From positions 1 through 64,000 of the forward strand of contig NZ_JYLD01000004.1 of the NCBI RefSeq assembly GCF_001043025.1: a stretch of 64,000 bases of DNA, read 5' to 3'. The notes under the pieces are model-generated. The model was not told the origin of the DNA, searched no databases, and saw only the letters and a list, made by a program, of their open reading frames with translations. The translations under genes were made by a program, and so were the position numbers. Below, in pieces: positions 10,354-19,273 of this stretch. Each line of letters begins with the position of its first letter. Within the stretch, counting starts at the first letter, position 1. Origin of the DNA: Pseudomonas helleri. GTDB taxonomy: Bacteria; Pseudomonadota; Gammaproteobacteria; Pseudomonadales; Pseudomonadaceae.

Positions 10354-12721
10354 CCCTCACGCGATCGAACTGTCTCAGGCTGAACTGAGCACCCTGTTTG
10401 CCCAGGATTTGAAAACCGGTGTGGGCCGCAGCGTCAAACACGACAGCGCAGATAAACATGTGTCGGGCGAGGCACAGTACATCGATGACCGGCTGGAATT
10501 CCCCAACCAGTTGCACGTGTACGCGCGTTTGTCTGACCGGGCCCACGCACGCATCATCCGCATCGATACCGCGCCCTGCTACGCCTTTGCCGGTGTGCGA
10601 CGGGTGATCACCCACGAGGACATCCCCGGCCTTAAGGATATCGGCCCGCTGCTGCCGGGCGATCCGTTATTGGCCATCGATACCGTGGAGTTTGTAGGGC
10701 AGCCGGTACTGGCGGTGGCCGCCAGCGACCTGGACACCGCCCGCAAGGCCGCAATGGCGGCCGTAATCGAGTACGAAGACCTGGAGCCAGTGCTCGATGT
10801 AGTCGAGGCGCTACGCAAAAAAAACTTTGTGCTCGACAGCCACACTCACCGGCGCGGCGACGCCAGCAGCGCGCTGAGCCAGGCCACCCATCGGCTGCAA
10901 GGTCAACTGCACATCGGCGGGCAAGAGCACTTTTACCTTGAAACGCAGATCTCTTCAGTCATGCCCACTGAAGACGGCGGCATGATCGTGTACTGCTCAA
11001 CCCAGCACCCGACCGAGATCCAGAAGCTGGTGTCCGAAGTGCTAGGCGTGCCGATGAATAAAGTCGCAGTCGACATGCGCCGCATGGGCGGCGGCTTTGG
11101 TGGCAAAGAGACCCAGGCCGCCAGCCCCGCATGCTTGTGTGCGGTGATTGCACACCTGACCGGGCAACCGACCAAGATGCGCCTGCCGCGCACCGAAGAC
11201 ATGCAGATGACCGGCAAGCGCCATCCGTTTTATATCGAGTACGACGTCGGTTTCGATGACAACGGGCAGTTGCAGGGCATCCAACTGGATCTGGCGGCTA
11301 ACTGCGGCTACTCGCCCGACTTGTCGGGGTCCATTGTTGACCGCGCCATGTTTCACGCTGACAACGCGTATTACCTGGGCGATGCCACAATCCATGGGCA
11401 CCGCTGCAAGATCAACACCGCCTCGAACACGGCGTACCGCGGCTTCGGCGGCCCGCAAGGCATGGTCGCCATTGAGGAGGTCATGGACCGGATTGCCCGG
11501 CATTTGCACCTGGACCCGCTGGCGGTGCGCAAGGTCAATTACTACGGCAAAACCGAGCGCAACGTGACTCACTATTACCAAACCGTGGAGCACAACTTGC
11601 TCCATGAAATGACCGCCGATCTCGAAGCCAGCAGCCAATACGCGCAGCGCCGTGCAGCGCTCAAAACTTTCAACGCCAGCAGCCCGATCTTGAAAAAGGG
11701 CCTGGCCCTCACCCCGGTCAAATTCGGCATTTCGTTCACTGCCAGCTTTCTCAACCAGGCCGGAGCGCTGATCCACATTTACACCGATGGCAGCATTCAC
11801 TTGAACCACGGCGGCACAGAAATGGGCCAGGGCCTGAATATCAAGGTCGCGCAAGTGGTGGCCGAGGTGTTTCAGGTGGAGGTCGACCGCGTGCACATCA
11901 CCGCCACGCATACCGAGAAAGTGCCCAACACCTCACCCACGGCAGCCTCCAGCGGTGCAGACCTGAATGGCAAGGCAGCGCAAAATGCGGCGCAAACCAT
12001 CAAGCAACGCTTAATTGAGTTTGCCGCAGAAAAGTACCAGGTCAGCGCCCAGGACGTGGTGTTCCATAACGGATTGGTGCGCATCGGTGAACAGATTCTG
12101 AGTTTTGCAGCACTGATCCAGCAGGCCTACTTCGGCCAAGTCTCGCTCTCCAGTACCGGCTATTACAAAACCCCAAAGATCTTTTACGACCGCAGCCAGG
12201 CCCGTGGGCGACCGTTTTACTACTACGCTTTTGGGGTTGCCTGCGCAGAGGTGATCGTCGACACCCTGACCGGCGAATACAAAATGTTGCGCACCGACAT
12301 CCTGCATGACGTGGGCGCCTCGCTGAACCCGGCTATTGATGTGGGCCAGGTTGAAGGTGGCTATGTGCAGGGCGTGGGCTGGCTGACCAGCGAAGAACTG
12401 GTGTGGAACGCCAAGGGCAAGCTGCTGACCAGCGGCCCGGCCAGCTACAAGATCCCGGCGGTTTCCGACATGCCGATGGATCTGCGGGTGAAATTGGTCG
12501 AAAACCGCAAAAACCCGGAAGACACGGTGTTCCATTCCAAAGCCGTGGGCGAGCCGCCGTTTATGCTCGGCATTGCCGCGTGGTGCGCGATAAAAGATGC
12601 GGTCGCGAGCCTCGCCGATTACCGCGTGCAGCCTGATATTGATACGCCTGCCACGCCGGAACGGGTGTTGTGGGGCTGTGAGCAGATGCGTCGACATATC
12701 GCGGGAGGTAAGCATGAATGA
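10346..12721 (+). CDS. xdhB: Xanthine dehydrogenase large subunit XdhB (molybdenum-binding)
   Basis: Catalytic molybdopterin subunit of xanthine dehydrogenase. The 791-residue protein shows the Moco-contact motifs RMGGGFGGKE and AYRGFGGPQG, and the late GEPPF motif whose Glu (near residue 736) is the base that activates the Mo-bound hydroxyl. A separate FAD/Fe-S subunit and this chain give the bacterial split form of the enzyme. It overlaps xdhA and xdhC by 8 bases on each side, so the three genes form a tightly coupled operon. Confidence 0.96.
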   Translation: MSNPHAIELSQAELSTLFAQDLKTGVGRSVKHDSADKHVSGEAQYIDDRLEFPNQLHVYARLSDRAHARIIRIDTAPCYAFAGVRRVITHEDIPGLKDIGPLLPGDPLLAIDTVEFVGQPVLAVAASDLDTARKAAMAAVIEYEDLEPVLDVVEALRKKNFVLDSHTHRRGDASSALSQATHRLQGQLHIGGQEHFYLETQISSVMPTEDGGMIVYCSTQHPTEIQKLVSEVLGVPMNKVAVDMRRMGGGFGGKETQAASPACLCAVIAHLTGQPTKMRLPRTEDMQMTGKRHPFYIEYDVGFDDNGQLQGIQLDLAANCGYSPDLSGSIVDRAMFHADNAYYLGDATIHGHRCKINTASNTAYRGFGGPQGMVAIEEVMDRIARHLHLDPLAVRKVNYYGKTERNVTHYYQTVEHNLLHEMTADLEASSQYAQRRAALKTFNASSPILKKGLALTPVKFGISFTASFLNQAGALIHIYTDGSIHLNHGGTEMGQGLNIKVAQVVAEVFQVEVDRVHITATHTEKVPNTSPTAASSGADLNGKAAQNAAQTIKQRLIEFAAEKYQVSAQDVVFHNGLVRIGEQILSFAALIQQAYFGQVSLSSTGYYKTPKIFYDRSQARGRPFYYYAFGVACAEVIVDTLTGEYKMLRTDILHDVGASLNPAIDVGQVEGGYVQGVGWLTSEELVWNAKGKLLTSGPASYKIPAVSDMPMDLRVKLVENRKNPEDTVFHSKAVGEPPFMLGIAAWCAIKDAVASLADYRVQPDIDTPATPERVLWGCEQMRRHIAGGKHE

Positions 12722-13571
12722 CTGGATCCGCGCACTGGCCGATTTGCAGCAACAGGGCGAACCGAGCGTACTGGTCACGCTTATCGAAGAACAAGGCTCA
12801 ACGCCCCGGAATGCGGGGGCAAAGATGCTGATCAGCGCCAGCCAGATCTACGACACCATCGGTGGTGGCCATCTTGAATTTAAAGCCATGCACATCGCCC
12901 GCGAGATGCTCGCTGCCCACTCACAAGGGCCGCAAGTGCAACGCTTCAGCCTCGGCGCCAGTCTTGGCCAATGCTGTGGCGGCGTGGCCGTCCTGCTGTT
13001 TGAACCCATGAGTCAGGTTCAAGCACACATAGCGGTGTTCGGCGCCGGGCATGTCGCCCGAGCACTGGTGCCCCTGCTGGCCAGCTTGCCCTGCCGGGTG
13101 CGCTGGATTGATTCGCGGGAGCAAGAATTCCCGGCATTGATACCGGCCGGAGTACGCAAAATAGTCTGCGAAGACCCGATTGATGAAATCAATACGCTGC
13201 CTGCGGGTTGCTACTGCATCGTCATGACGCATAATCACGCCCTGGATCTGGAACTCAGCGCCGCCCTGCTCAAACGCAACGACTTTGCCTACTTCGGCTT
13301 AATTGGCTCAAAAACCAAGCGCATGAAGTTTGAACATCGCCTGCGTGAGCGCGGCATCAGCGCCGCCCCTTTGCAGCGTATGCGCTGCCCGATGGGCTTA
13401 AATGAGGTGAAGGGCAAGTTACCGATTGAAATCGCGATCTCCATCGCCGGCGAAATTATCGCCACTTATAACGCCCACTTCGGCCAGCACACTGCCTGCG
13501 CCGAACCGATTGGCGCTGAACCCCTTACACAATTGCTGGCGTCTTCGCGACGCAGCCATGCCACGCACTGA
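12714..13571 (+). CDS. xdhC: Xanthine dehydrogenase accessory protein XdhC
   Basis: Chaperone that binds molybdenum cofactor, promotes its sulfuration and inserts it into XdhB. The 285-residue protein has the N-terminal XdhC/CoxI motif (EEQGSTPRNAGAKML) and a C-terminal Rossmann fold (AVFGAGHVARALVPLL). I place the start at the ATG at 12714 (MNDWIRALADLQQQ), which has GGGAGGT 5 to 6 bases upstream; an in-frame extension upstream lies inside xdhB and reads as unrelated sequence. guaD follows after 8 bases. Confidence 0.94.
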   Translation: MNDWIRALADLQQQGEPSVLVTLIEEQGSTPRNAGAKMLISASQIYDTIGGGHLEFKAMHIAREMLAAHSQGPQVQRFSLGASLGQCCGGVAVLLFEPMSQVQAHIAVFGAGHVARALVPLLASLPCRVRWIDSREQEFPALIPAGVRKIVCEDPIDEINTLPAGCYCIVMTHNHALDLELSAALLKRNDFAYFGLIGSKTKRMKFEHRLRERGISAAPLQRMRCPMGLNEVKGKLPIEIAISIAGEIIATYNAHFGQHTACAEPIGAEPLTQLLASSRRSHATH

Positions 13572-13579
13572 GAGTTGTT

Positions 13580-14878
13580 ATGACCTGTAAAGCCTATCGC
13601 GCCGCCATTCTGCACAGCATCGCCGACCCCGCCGAAGTCGGGATCGAGGCCTCCTACGAGTATTTTGAAGATGGCCTGCTGGTGGTCGAGGACGGCAAAA
13701 TTACCGCGCTGGGCAATGCCGCAGACCTGCTCGCCTCACTGCCTGCCGACACTGACATTACCTTCTACAGCGATGCGCTGATTACTCCGGGCTTTATCGA
13801 CACCCATATCCATTTCCCACAGACCGGGATGATTGGCGCCTACGGCGAACAGTTGCTCGACTGGTTGAACACCTACACGTTCCCGTGCGAAAACCAGTTC
13901 GCCGACAAGGCACATGCCGAGAAGGTCGCGGATATTTTCCTGAAAGAGCTGCTACGCAACGGCACAACCACAGCCCTGGTCTTCGGCAGTGTGCACCCGC
14001 AATCGGTGGATGCCCTGTTCGAAGCCGCACAACGTCTGGACCTGCGCCTGATCGCAGGCAAAGTCATGATGGACCGCAATGCGCCGGACTATCTGACAGA
14101 TACTGCCGAATCTGGCTACAACGATAGCAAGGCGCTGATTGAGCGCTGGCATGGTCAAGGTCGCTTGCACTACGCCGTGACCCCGCGTTTCGCGCCGACC
14201 AGCACGCCAGAGCAACTAACCCTGGCGGGCAAGTTGTTGAGCGAATACCCGGACGTGTATTTGCACACCCATATCAGCGAAAACCTTCAGGAAATCGAGT
14301 GGGTAAAATCGCTGTTCCCGGAGCGCAAGGGCTATCTGGACGTGTACGACCATTACCAACTCTTGGGCGAACGTTCGGTCTTTGCCCACGGCGTACACCT
14401 GTGCGACGAAGAATGCGCACGCCTGGCTGAAACCGGCTCCGCCGTGGCCTTCTGCCCGACGTCCAACCTGTTTCTGGGCAGTGGCCTGTTCAACTTGCCG
14501 ATGGCCGAAAAGCACAAGCTCAATGTTGGCCTGGGCACCGACGTAGGCGCCGGGACAAGCTTCTCGCTGCTTAACACCCTGAACGAAGCCTACAAGGTCA
14601 TGCAATTGCAAGGCGCACGCCTCAACCCGTTCAAGTCGCTGTATTTGGCTACCCTGGGTGGGGCGCGGGCGCTGCGCCTGGAAGACAAGATCGGCACGCT
14701 GAAACCGGGTACCGACGCAGACTTTGTGGTACTGGACTACAACGCTACGCCGCTGATGAGCTATCGCCTGCAGCAATCCAAAGACATCGCCGACACGTTG
14801 TTTGTGTTGATGACCTTGGGGGATGACCGCACGGTTGAGCAGACGTACGCGGCAGGGAACCTGGTGCATCAGCGTTAA
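13580..14878 (+). CDS. guaD: Guanine deaminase
   Basis: Converts guanine to xanthine, feeding the xanthine dehydrogenase encoded just upstream. The 432-residue amidohydrolase has the metal-binding HTHIHF motif (His76, His78), a second-site TYTFPCEN stretch, an HTHISEN motif, and the C-terminal GTDVGAGTSFSLL with the metal Asp. These match guanine deaminases better than other TRZ/ATZ enzymes, and the cluster supports it. It ends the xdhABC-guaD operon and is followed by a large palindromic repeat. Confidence 0.95.
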   Translation: MTCKAYRAAILHSIADPAEVGIEASYEYFEDGLLVVEDGKITALGNAADLLASLPADTDITFYSDALITPGFIDTHIHFPQTGMIGAYGEQLLDWLNTYTFPCENQFADKAHAEKVADIFLKELLRNGTTTALVFGSVHPQSVDALFEAAQRLDLRLIAGKVMMDRNAPDYLTDTAESGYNDSKALIERWHGQGRLHYAVTPRFAPTSTPEQLTLAGKLLSEYPDVYLHTHISENLQEIEWVKSLFPERKGYLDVYDHYQLLGERSVFAHGVHLCDEECARLAETGSAVAFCPTSNLFLGSGLFNLPMAEKHKLNVGLGTDVGAGTSFSLLNTLNEAYKVMQLQGARLNPFKSLYLATLGGARALRLEDKIGTLKPGTDADFVVLDYNATPLMSYRLQQSKDIADTLFVLMTLGDDRTVEQTYAAGNLVHQR

Positions 14879-14896
14879 GGGACTGGCAAAAACACT

Positions 14897-15000
14897 TGTA
14901 GTCGCTGACGAGGGACGAGGCTGCGATGCGCGGGCGCAGGACCGCCTTATGGGGCCGCTTCGCAACCCATCGCAGCCTCGTGCCTCGTCAGCGACTACAG
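14897..15000. repeat. Pseudomonas palindromic intergenic repeat (REP-like), copy 2
   Basis: The arms TGTAGTCGCTGACGAGG and CCTCGTCAGCGACTACA, extended by ACGAGGCTGCGATG / CATCGCAGCCTCGT, give a stem of about 30 bp with a loop of about 40 bases. It fills the gap between the convergent guaD and GntR genes and probably also acts as a bidirectional transcription barrier. The design matches the copy at 832-922. Confidence 0.85.
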
Positions 15001-15001
15001 G

Positions 15002-15754
15002 TTAGCGATGGCTTTTGCCTTTGGTTTGCAGCAGGTGCGAGAACACTGCATGCAGATCGTCCGAGGCGCCTTCTTCGTCGAGGTTGAGTTTGCTGTCGAT
15101 GTGGTCCATGTGATGCATCATCAGGTCCACTGCCAGCGCACCGTCACGGGCTTCGATGGCATCGATCAGTTGCATGTGCTCGTCGTAGGAACAGTGTGAG
15201 CGGTTGCCGCTTTCGTACTGGGCAATAATCAACGATGTTTGCGACACCAGGCTGCGCTGGAAGCTGATCAGCGGCGCATTTTTAGCGGCTTCAGCCAGCT
15301 TCAAGTGAAACTCGCCCGACAACCGAATACCTGCACCACGATCGCCCCGCGAGAAACTGTCGCGCTCGTCCTCGACCATTTTGCGCAACTCAGCCAGATC
15401 GTCCGCCGTGGCATGAACCACGGCCAATTCCGTAATGGCTTTTTCCACCAGACGGCGGGCAAGAAAAACCTGGCGCGCTTCTTCAACACTCGGGCTGGCT
15501 ACCACTGCGCCACGATTGGGGCGCAGCAACACAACCCCTTCATGGGCCAGGCGCGAGAGTGCTCGACGGATAATGGTCCGACTCACGCCAAAGATTTCGC
15601 CCAGCGCCTCTTCGCTCAATTTTGTGCCCGGTGCCAGACGCTGTTCGAGAATGGCCTCGAAGATATGCGCGTAGACAATATCGTCCTGGGTTCCGCTGCG
15701 ACCGGCCTTGCCGGCGCGGGTGGGTTTCTTGAGAGGCTGCAACTGTTCGTTCAT
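15002..15754 (-). CDS. GntR-family transcriptional regulator (FCD type) of the purine cluster
   Basis: The 250-residue protein has a winged helix (VYAHIFEAILEQRLAPGTK, then GVSRTIIRRALSRLAHEG) and an FCD effector domain (EFHLKLAEAAKN, DEHMQLIDAIEARD). It is divergent from a BenE-type permease gene and lies next to guaD, so regulation of purine uptake and breakdown is likely. I start it at the ATG at 15754 (MNEQLQPLKKPTR); the longer frame adds 41 residues without family character and runs through the operator-like region. The ribosome binding site is weak. Confidence 0.85.
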   Translation of the reverse strand: MNEQLQPLKKPTRAGKAGRSGTQDDIVYAHIFEAILEQRLAPGTKLSEEALGEIFGVSRTIIRRALSRLAHEGVVLLRPNRGAVVASPSVEEARQVFLARRLVEKAITELAVVHATADDLAELRKMVEDERDSFSRGDRGAGIRLSGEFHLKLAEAAKNAPLISFQRSLVSQTSLIIAQYESGNRSHCSYDEHMQLIDAIEARDGALAVDLMMHHMDHIDSKLNLDEEGASDDLHAVFSHLLQTKGKSHR

Positions 15755-15791
15755 GGGCACTCGAATGGGAAAAGCGGCGGCAAATTGAGCG

Positions 15792-15877
15792 TTACGTTTA
15801 TACGTAAACGGGCCTCGCTGACAATGAATTAATGCAAGAAAACAGGCCGCATTGTACACAAGCCCGAGTGTATGCAC
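15792..15877. promoter_or_regulatory. Candidate GntR operators in the divergent promoter region
   Basis: Three short inverted repeats lie between the regulator and the permease: TTACGTTTATACGTAA (15792-15807), TTGTACACAA (15852-15861) and GTGTATGCAC (15868-15877). The second and third resemble the TTGT-N-ACAA type half-sites known for FadR/FCD-subfamily regulators. Binding is inferred from position and symmetry only. Confidence 0.45.
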
Positions 15878-16012
15878 GACTGTATGGCCGTTTGATATCC
15901 CGGCTGTATTGCAATGAAATGTTACTTTTGCGTTTAGGCTTGCGCTCTGTTCACTGTCTTATCAAGAACAGCTTTTGCAGAGCACTCTGCCCAGTACAAG
16001 GAATTGCGTTTT

Positions 16013-17203
16013 ATGACCGACGCCACTCAGCCACGCTTGCACCCGTTGGCCGACACCTCACCTTCTGCGGTGGTCGCGGGTTTCATTGCAATGATGACCG
16101 GCTATACCAGCTCATTGGTGCTGATGTTTCAAGCAGGCCAGGCAGCAGGTTTGACCAGCGGACAAATCTCTTCATGGATTTGGGCGCTGTCCATTGGTAT
16201 GGCCATTTGCAGCATAGGCTTATCCCTGCGTTATCGCACCCCCATTACCATCGCCTGGTCAACGCCCGGTGCGGCCTTGCTGATCACAAGTTTAGGTGGC
16301 GTCAGTTACCACGAGGCCATAGGTGCGTACATCACATGTGCCGTGCTGGTGATTATCTGTGGGGTGACCGGGAGTTTTGAGCGCTTGGTCAAACGCATTC
16401 CGGCGTCCCTGGCTGCGGCCTTGCTGGCCGGTATCTTGTTCAAGATCGGTAGCGAGATATTTGTCGCTGCGCAGCATCAGACCGGCCTGGTCATCGGCAT
16501 GTTTTTCACCTACCTGATCGTCAAACGCCTGTCGCCGCGCTACGCGGTATTGGCAGCGCTGGTGATTGGCATCGTGATTTCGGGGTTGCTCGGGCTGCTG
16601 GATTTCAATGGTTTCGCCCTGGAAGTGGCCGTGCCGGTGTGGACCACGCCTTCCTTTTCGCTGGCAGCCACCATCAGCATCGGCATCCCGTTGTTTGTGG
16701 TCGCCATGACCTCGCAGAACATGCCGGGCATCGCCGTGCTGCGCGCCGACGGTTACACCGTGCCCGCTTCGCCGCTGATTACCACCACGGGTGTGGCCTC
16801 GCTGCTGCTCGCGCCTTTTGGTTCGCACGGGATCAACCTGGCGGCCATCAGCGCGGCCATCTGCACCGGGCCACATGCCCATGAAGACCCCAAAAAGCGT
16901 TACACCGCGGCCATGTGGTGCGGGATTTTCTATGGCATTGCAGGCATTTTTGGCGCCACATTGGCCGCCTTGTTTGCCGCCTTCCCTAAGGAGTTGGTGC
17001 TGTCGATTGCGGCCTTGGCGCTGTTTGGCTCGATCATCAACGGCCTGACTATTGCCATGACGGAGTCCAAAGAGCGAGAAGCTGCGCTGGTAACGTTTAT
17101 GGTCACCGCATCAGGGATGAGCCTGTTCTCGGTCGGCTCAGCGTTCTGGGGCATCGTGGCAGGCGTGTTGACGCTGATGATTTTGAACTGGAAAACCCGC
17201 TGA
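16013..17203 (+). CDS. BenE-family permease, probable purine-cluster transporter
   Basis: Inner-membrane protein of 396 residues with about 10 to 12 hydrophobic segments, matching the BenE (benzoate/H+ symporter) family, for example TPITIAWSTPGAALL and MTSQNMPGIAVLRADGY. Family annotation would call it a benzoate transporter, but no aromatic catabolic gene is nearby. Its place beside guaD, xdh and a GntR regulator suggests a purine or related substrate. The start is the ATG at 16013 with AAGGA about 10 bases upstream; a TTG three codons earlier is too close to that site. Confidence 0.85.
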   Translation: MTDATQPRLHPLADTSPSAVVAGFIAMMTGYTSSLVLMFQAGQAAGLTSGQISSWIWALSIGMAICSIGLSLRYRTPITIAWSTPGAALLITSLGGVSYHEAIGAYITCAVLVIICGVTGSFERLVKRIPASLAAALLAGILFKIGSEIFVAAQHQTGLVIGMFFTYLIVKRLSPRYAVLAALVIGIVISGLLGLLDFNGFALEVAVPVWTTPSFSLAATISIGIPLFVVAMTSQNMPGIAVLRADGYTVPASPLITTTGVASLLLAPFGSHGINLAAISAAICTGPHAHEDPKKRYTAAMWCGIFYGIAGIFGATLAALFAAFPKELVLSIAALALFGSIINGLTIAMTESKEREAALVTFMVTASGMSLFSVGSAFWGIVAGVLTLMILNWKTR

Positions 17204-17219
17204 ATCATGGCTCAATGTG

Positions 17220-17255
17220 GGCTGCGATCTTTTTCAACATCAAAAGATCGCAGCC
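17220..17255. terminator. Bidirectional terminator-like hairpin
   Basis: GGCTGCGATCTTTT and AAAAGATCGCAGCC form a perfect 14 bp stem with an 8-base loop between the convergent permease and SDR genes. Similar GGCTGCGATC stems are common Pseudomonas intergenic terminators. Confidence 0.7.
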
Positions 17256-17268
17256 TTCAGCGGTTTCA

Positions 17269-18030
17269 TTAAATCGCTAAAGCCCCGCCATCAATTGCCA
17301 AGGCATGGCCCGTGGTAAATGCTGCACCGTCCGAACACAGGTACAGCACAGCACTCGCGACCTCTTCTACTGTGCCCACTCGCCCGACCGGATGCATCGC
17401 CGCAGCAAACTCCGCCTTTCTCGGATCTGCCTCGTATGCGCGGCGGAACATATCTGTGTCAATCACGCCAGGGCACACCGCATTGACGCGGATCTTTTTC
17501 TTCGCGTATTCAATGGCCGCCGACTTTGTCAGACCAATCACCGCGTGTTTTGACGCCGAGTAGATACTCATCTTCGGTGCGGCGCCAAGGCCTGCCACAG
17601 ACGCGGTATTGACGATCGCTCCACCGCCCTGGCTGAGCATCAGAGGCAACTGATATTTCATGCACAACCACACACCTTTAACGTTCACGCCCATGATTGC
17701 GTCGAATTCATCCTCTGTACCGTCCGCCAAGCGGCCGTGCTCGATTTCGATGCCAGCATTGTTGAAGGCGTAATCCAGACGGCCATAAGTGCTGAGGGTC
17801 TGCTCCATCAAATGCCTGACGTCCGCCTCAAGGGCGACATTGCAACGTACAAATGCTGCGCTGCCACCGGCGGCCTTGATCAGCTCGACAGTGCCCTCCC
17901 CGCTCGCGGCATCCAGATCGGCCACAACGACATTCAAGCCCTCGGCCGCGAAGGCCAGTGCCGCGGCCCGCCCGATACCTGCACCGGCCCCGGTCACCAC
18001 AGCCACTCGCCCGGAAAACGTCATGCTCAT
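17269..18030 (-). CDS. Short-chain dehydrogenase/reductase, substrate unknown
   Basis: NAD(P)-dependent oxidoreductase of 253 residues with the classical SDR motifs: cofactor TGAGAGIG, NNAG (AFNNAGIE), catalytic Ser in NTASVAG, YSASK and the PGVIDTDM loop. An Asp at the end of the second strand (VVADLD) favours NAD over NADP. It resembles SDRs annotated as glucose or 3-oxoacyl dehydrogenases, but the substrate cannot be stated. The start at the ATG at 18030 (MSMTFSGR) follows GAGGA by 8 to 9 bases. The gene is divergent from the oxidoreductase at 18223. Confidence 0.85.
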   Translation of the reverse strand: MSMTFSGRVAVVTGAGAGIGRAAALAFAAEGLNVVVADLDAASGEGTVELIKAAGGSAAFVRCNVALEADVRHLMEQTLSTYGRLDYAFNNAGIEIEHGRLADGTEDEFDAIMGVNVKGVWLCMKYQLPLMLSQGGGAIVNTASVAGLGAAPKMSIYSASKHAVIGLTKSAAIEYAKKKIRVNAVCPGVIDTDMFRRAYEADPRKAEFAAAMHPVGRVGTVEEVASAVLYLCSDGAAFTTGHALAIDGGALAI

Positions 18031-18222
18031 TATTCTTATCCTCAAAGGGGAAAATCTGTTTTCAGTGTAGGCACACCCAAACAACTTATTTATCGAAGTG
18101 ATATAACTCCGCCTACCAACATCACCCCAATTGATGAAAAAGCATTCGTAAGATCATGTTCGCTTGCCGACACGGCCCAGAACGTCTATCAACCTCCTTT
18201 GCCTTAATGATGAGTGCCTACG

Positions 18223-19227
18223 ATGACCGCCGAGACTAACCGCCAATTCCTTCTCGCCAAACGCCCCGTCGGCGCAGTAACCCGCGACATTTTCACCTAC
18301 CAACAGGTGCCTGTGGCTGAGCCCGGCGATGGGCAAATCGTGGTTAAAAATGAATACCTGTCCCTCGACCCCGCAATGCGCGGGTGGATGAATGAAGGCA
18401 AGTCCTACATCCCCCCTGTGGCTCTTGGGGACGTGATGCGCGCTTTGGGCGTCGGCAAAGTCGTTGCCTCGAAGCATCCGGACTTTAGCGTCGGTGATTA
18501 CGTGAACGGCGCGCTGGGTGTGCAGGATTACTTCGTTGGGGAAACCCGCGGTTTCTACAAAGTTGATCCCAAACTGGTGCCTTTGCCGGTGTACTTGTCA
18601 GCGCTGGGCATGACCGGCATGACCGCCTACTTCGCATTGCTCGACATTGGAGCACCGAAAGCCGGAGACACTGTGGTGATTTCTGGTGCTGCGGGCGCCG
18701 TTGGCAGCATTGCCGGGCAAATCGCCAAGCTCAAGGGCTGTCATGTGGTCGGTATAGCAGGCGGGAAAGACAAATGCGCCTACCTGATTGACGAACTGGG
18801 TTTTGACGGCGTGATTGACTACAAGAACGAAGACGTTCTCGCCGGCCTGAAACGTGAATGCCCTAAAGGGGTCGACGTGTATTTCGACAACGTGGGCGGC
18901 GATATTCTGGACGCGGTGCTCAGTCGCTTGCGCTCCAAGGCGCGCGTAATCATCTGCGGTGCGATCAGTCAGTACAACAATAAGGAATCCGTCAAAGGGC
19001 CGGCCAACTATCTGTCATTGCTGGTCAATCGTGCGCGTATGGAAGGGTTTGTGGTGATGGACTATGCCGACCGTTACGCTGCGGCCGCACAAGAAATGGC
19101 TGTTTGGCTGAGCAAAGGGCAATTGAAAAGCAAGGAGCACATTGTTGAAGGGCTGGAGACCTTCCCTGAAAACCTGCTCAAGCTGTTCAGCGGGGAAAAC
19201 TTCGGCAAGTTGGTACTGAAGGTTTAA
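18223..19227 (+). CDS. NADP-dependent medium-chain oxidoreductase (CurA/YncB-like)
   Basis: Zinc-free medium-chain dehydrogenase/reductase of 334 residues, of the leukotriene B4 12-hydroxydehydrogenase / curcumin reductase group. Markers are LSLDPAMRGWMN in the N-terminal domain, the glycine-rich ISGAAGAVGSIAGQIAK cofactor motif and DVYFDNVGGDILD. Members reduce alkenal/one double bonds with NADPH; the natural substrate here is unknown. I start at the ATG at 18223 (MTAETNRQF), the usual family N-terminus; a GTG three codons upstream is possible. Confidence 0.88.
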   Translation: MTAETNRQFLLAKRPVGAVTRDIFTYQQVPVAEPGDGQIVVKNEYLSLDPAMRGWMNEGKSYIPPVALGDVMRALGVGKVVASKHPDFSVGDYVNGALGVQDYFVGETRGFYKVDPKLVPLPVYLSALGMTGMTAYFALLDIGAPKAGDTVVISGAAGAVGSIAGQIAKLKGCHVVGIAGGKDKCAYLIDELGFDGVIDYKNEDVLAGLKRECPKGVDVYFDNVGGDILDAVLSRLRSKARVIICGAISQYNNKESVKGPANYLSLLVNRARMEGFVVMDYADRYAAAAQEMAVWLSKGQLKSKEHIVEGLETFPENLLKLFSGENFGKLVLKV

Positions 19228-19232
19228 ACCCC

Positions 19233-19262
19233 ATGTCGCCGCAGCCCGGGCTGCGGCGACAT
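19233..19262. terminator. Bidirectional hairpin between convergent genes
   Basis: ATGTCGCCGCAGCC and GGCTGCGGCGACAT form a perfect 14 bp GC-rich stem 5 bases after the oxidoreductase stop and 11 bases before the pyrF stop. There is no strong T tract, so termination strength is uncertain. Confidence 0.6.
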
Positions 19263-19273
19263 CACTGGCGAGC

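Noticed and set aside
16013..17203. Plain benzoate transporter gene
   Set aside because: No benzoate catabolic gene is near, and the purine gene context is consistent; only the family name is kept.
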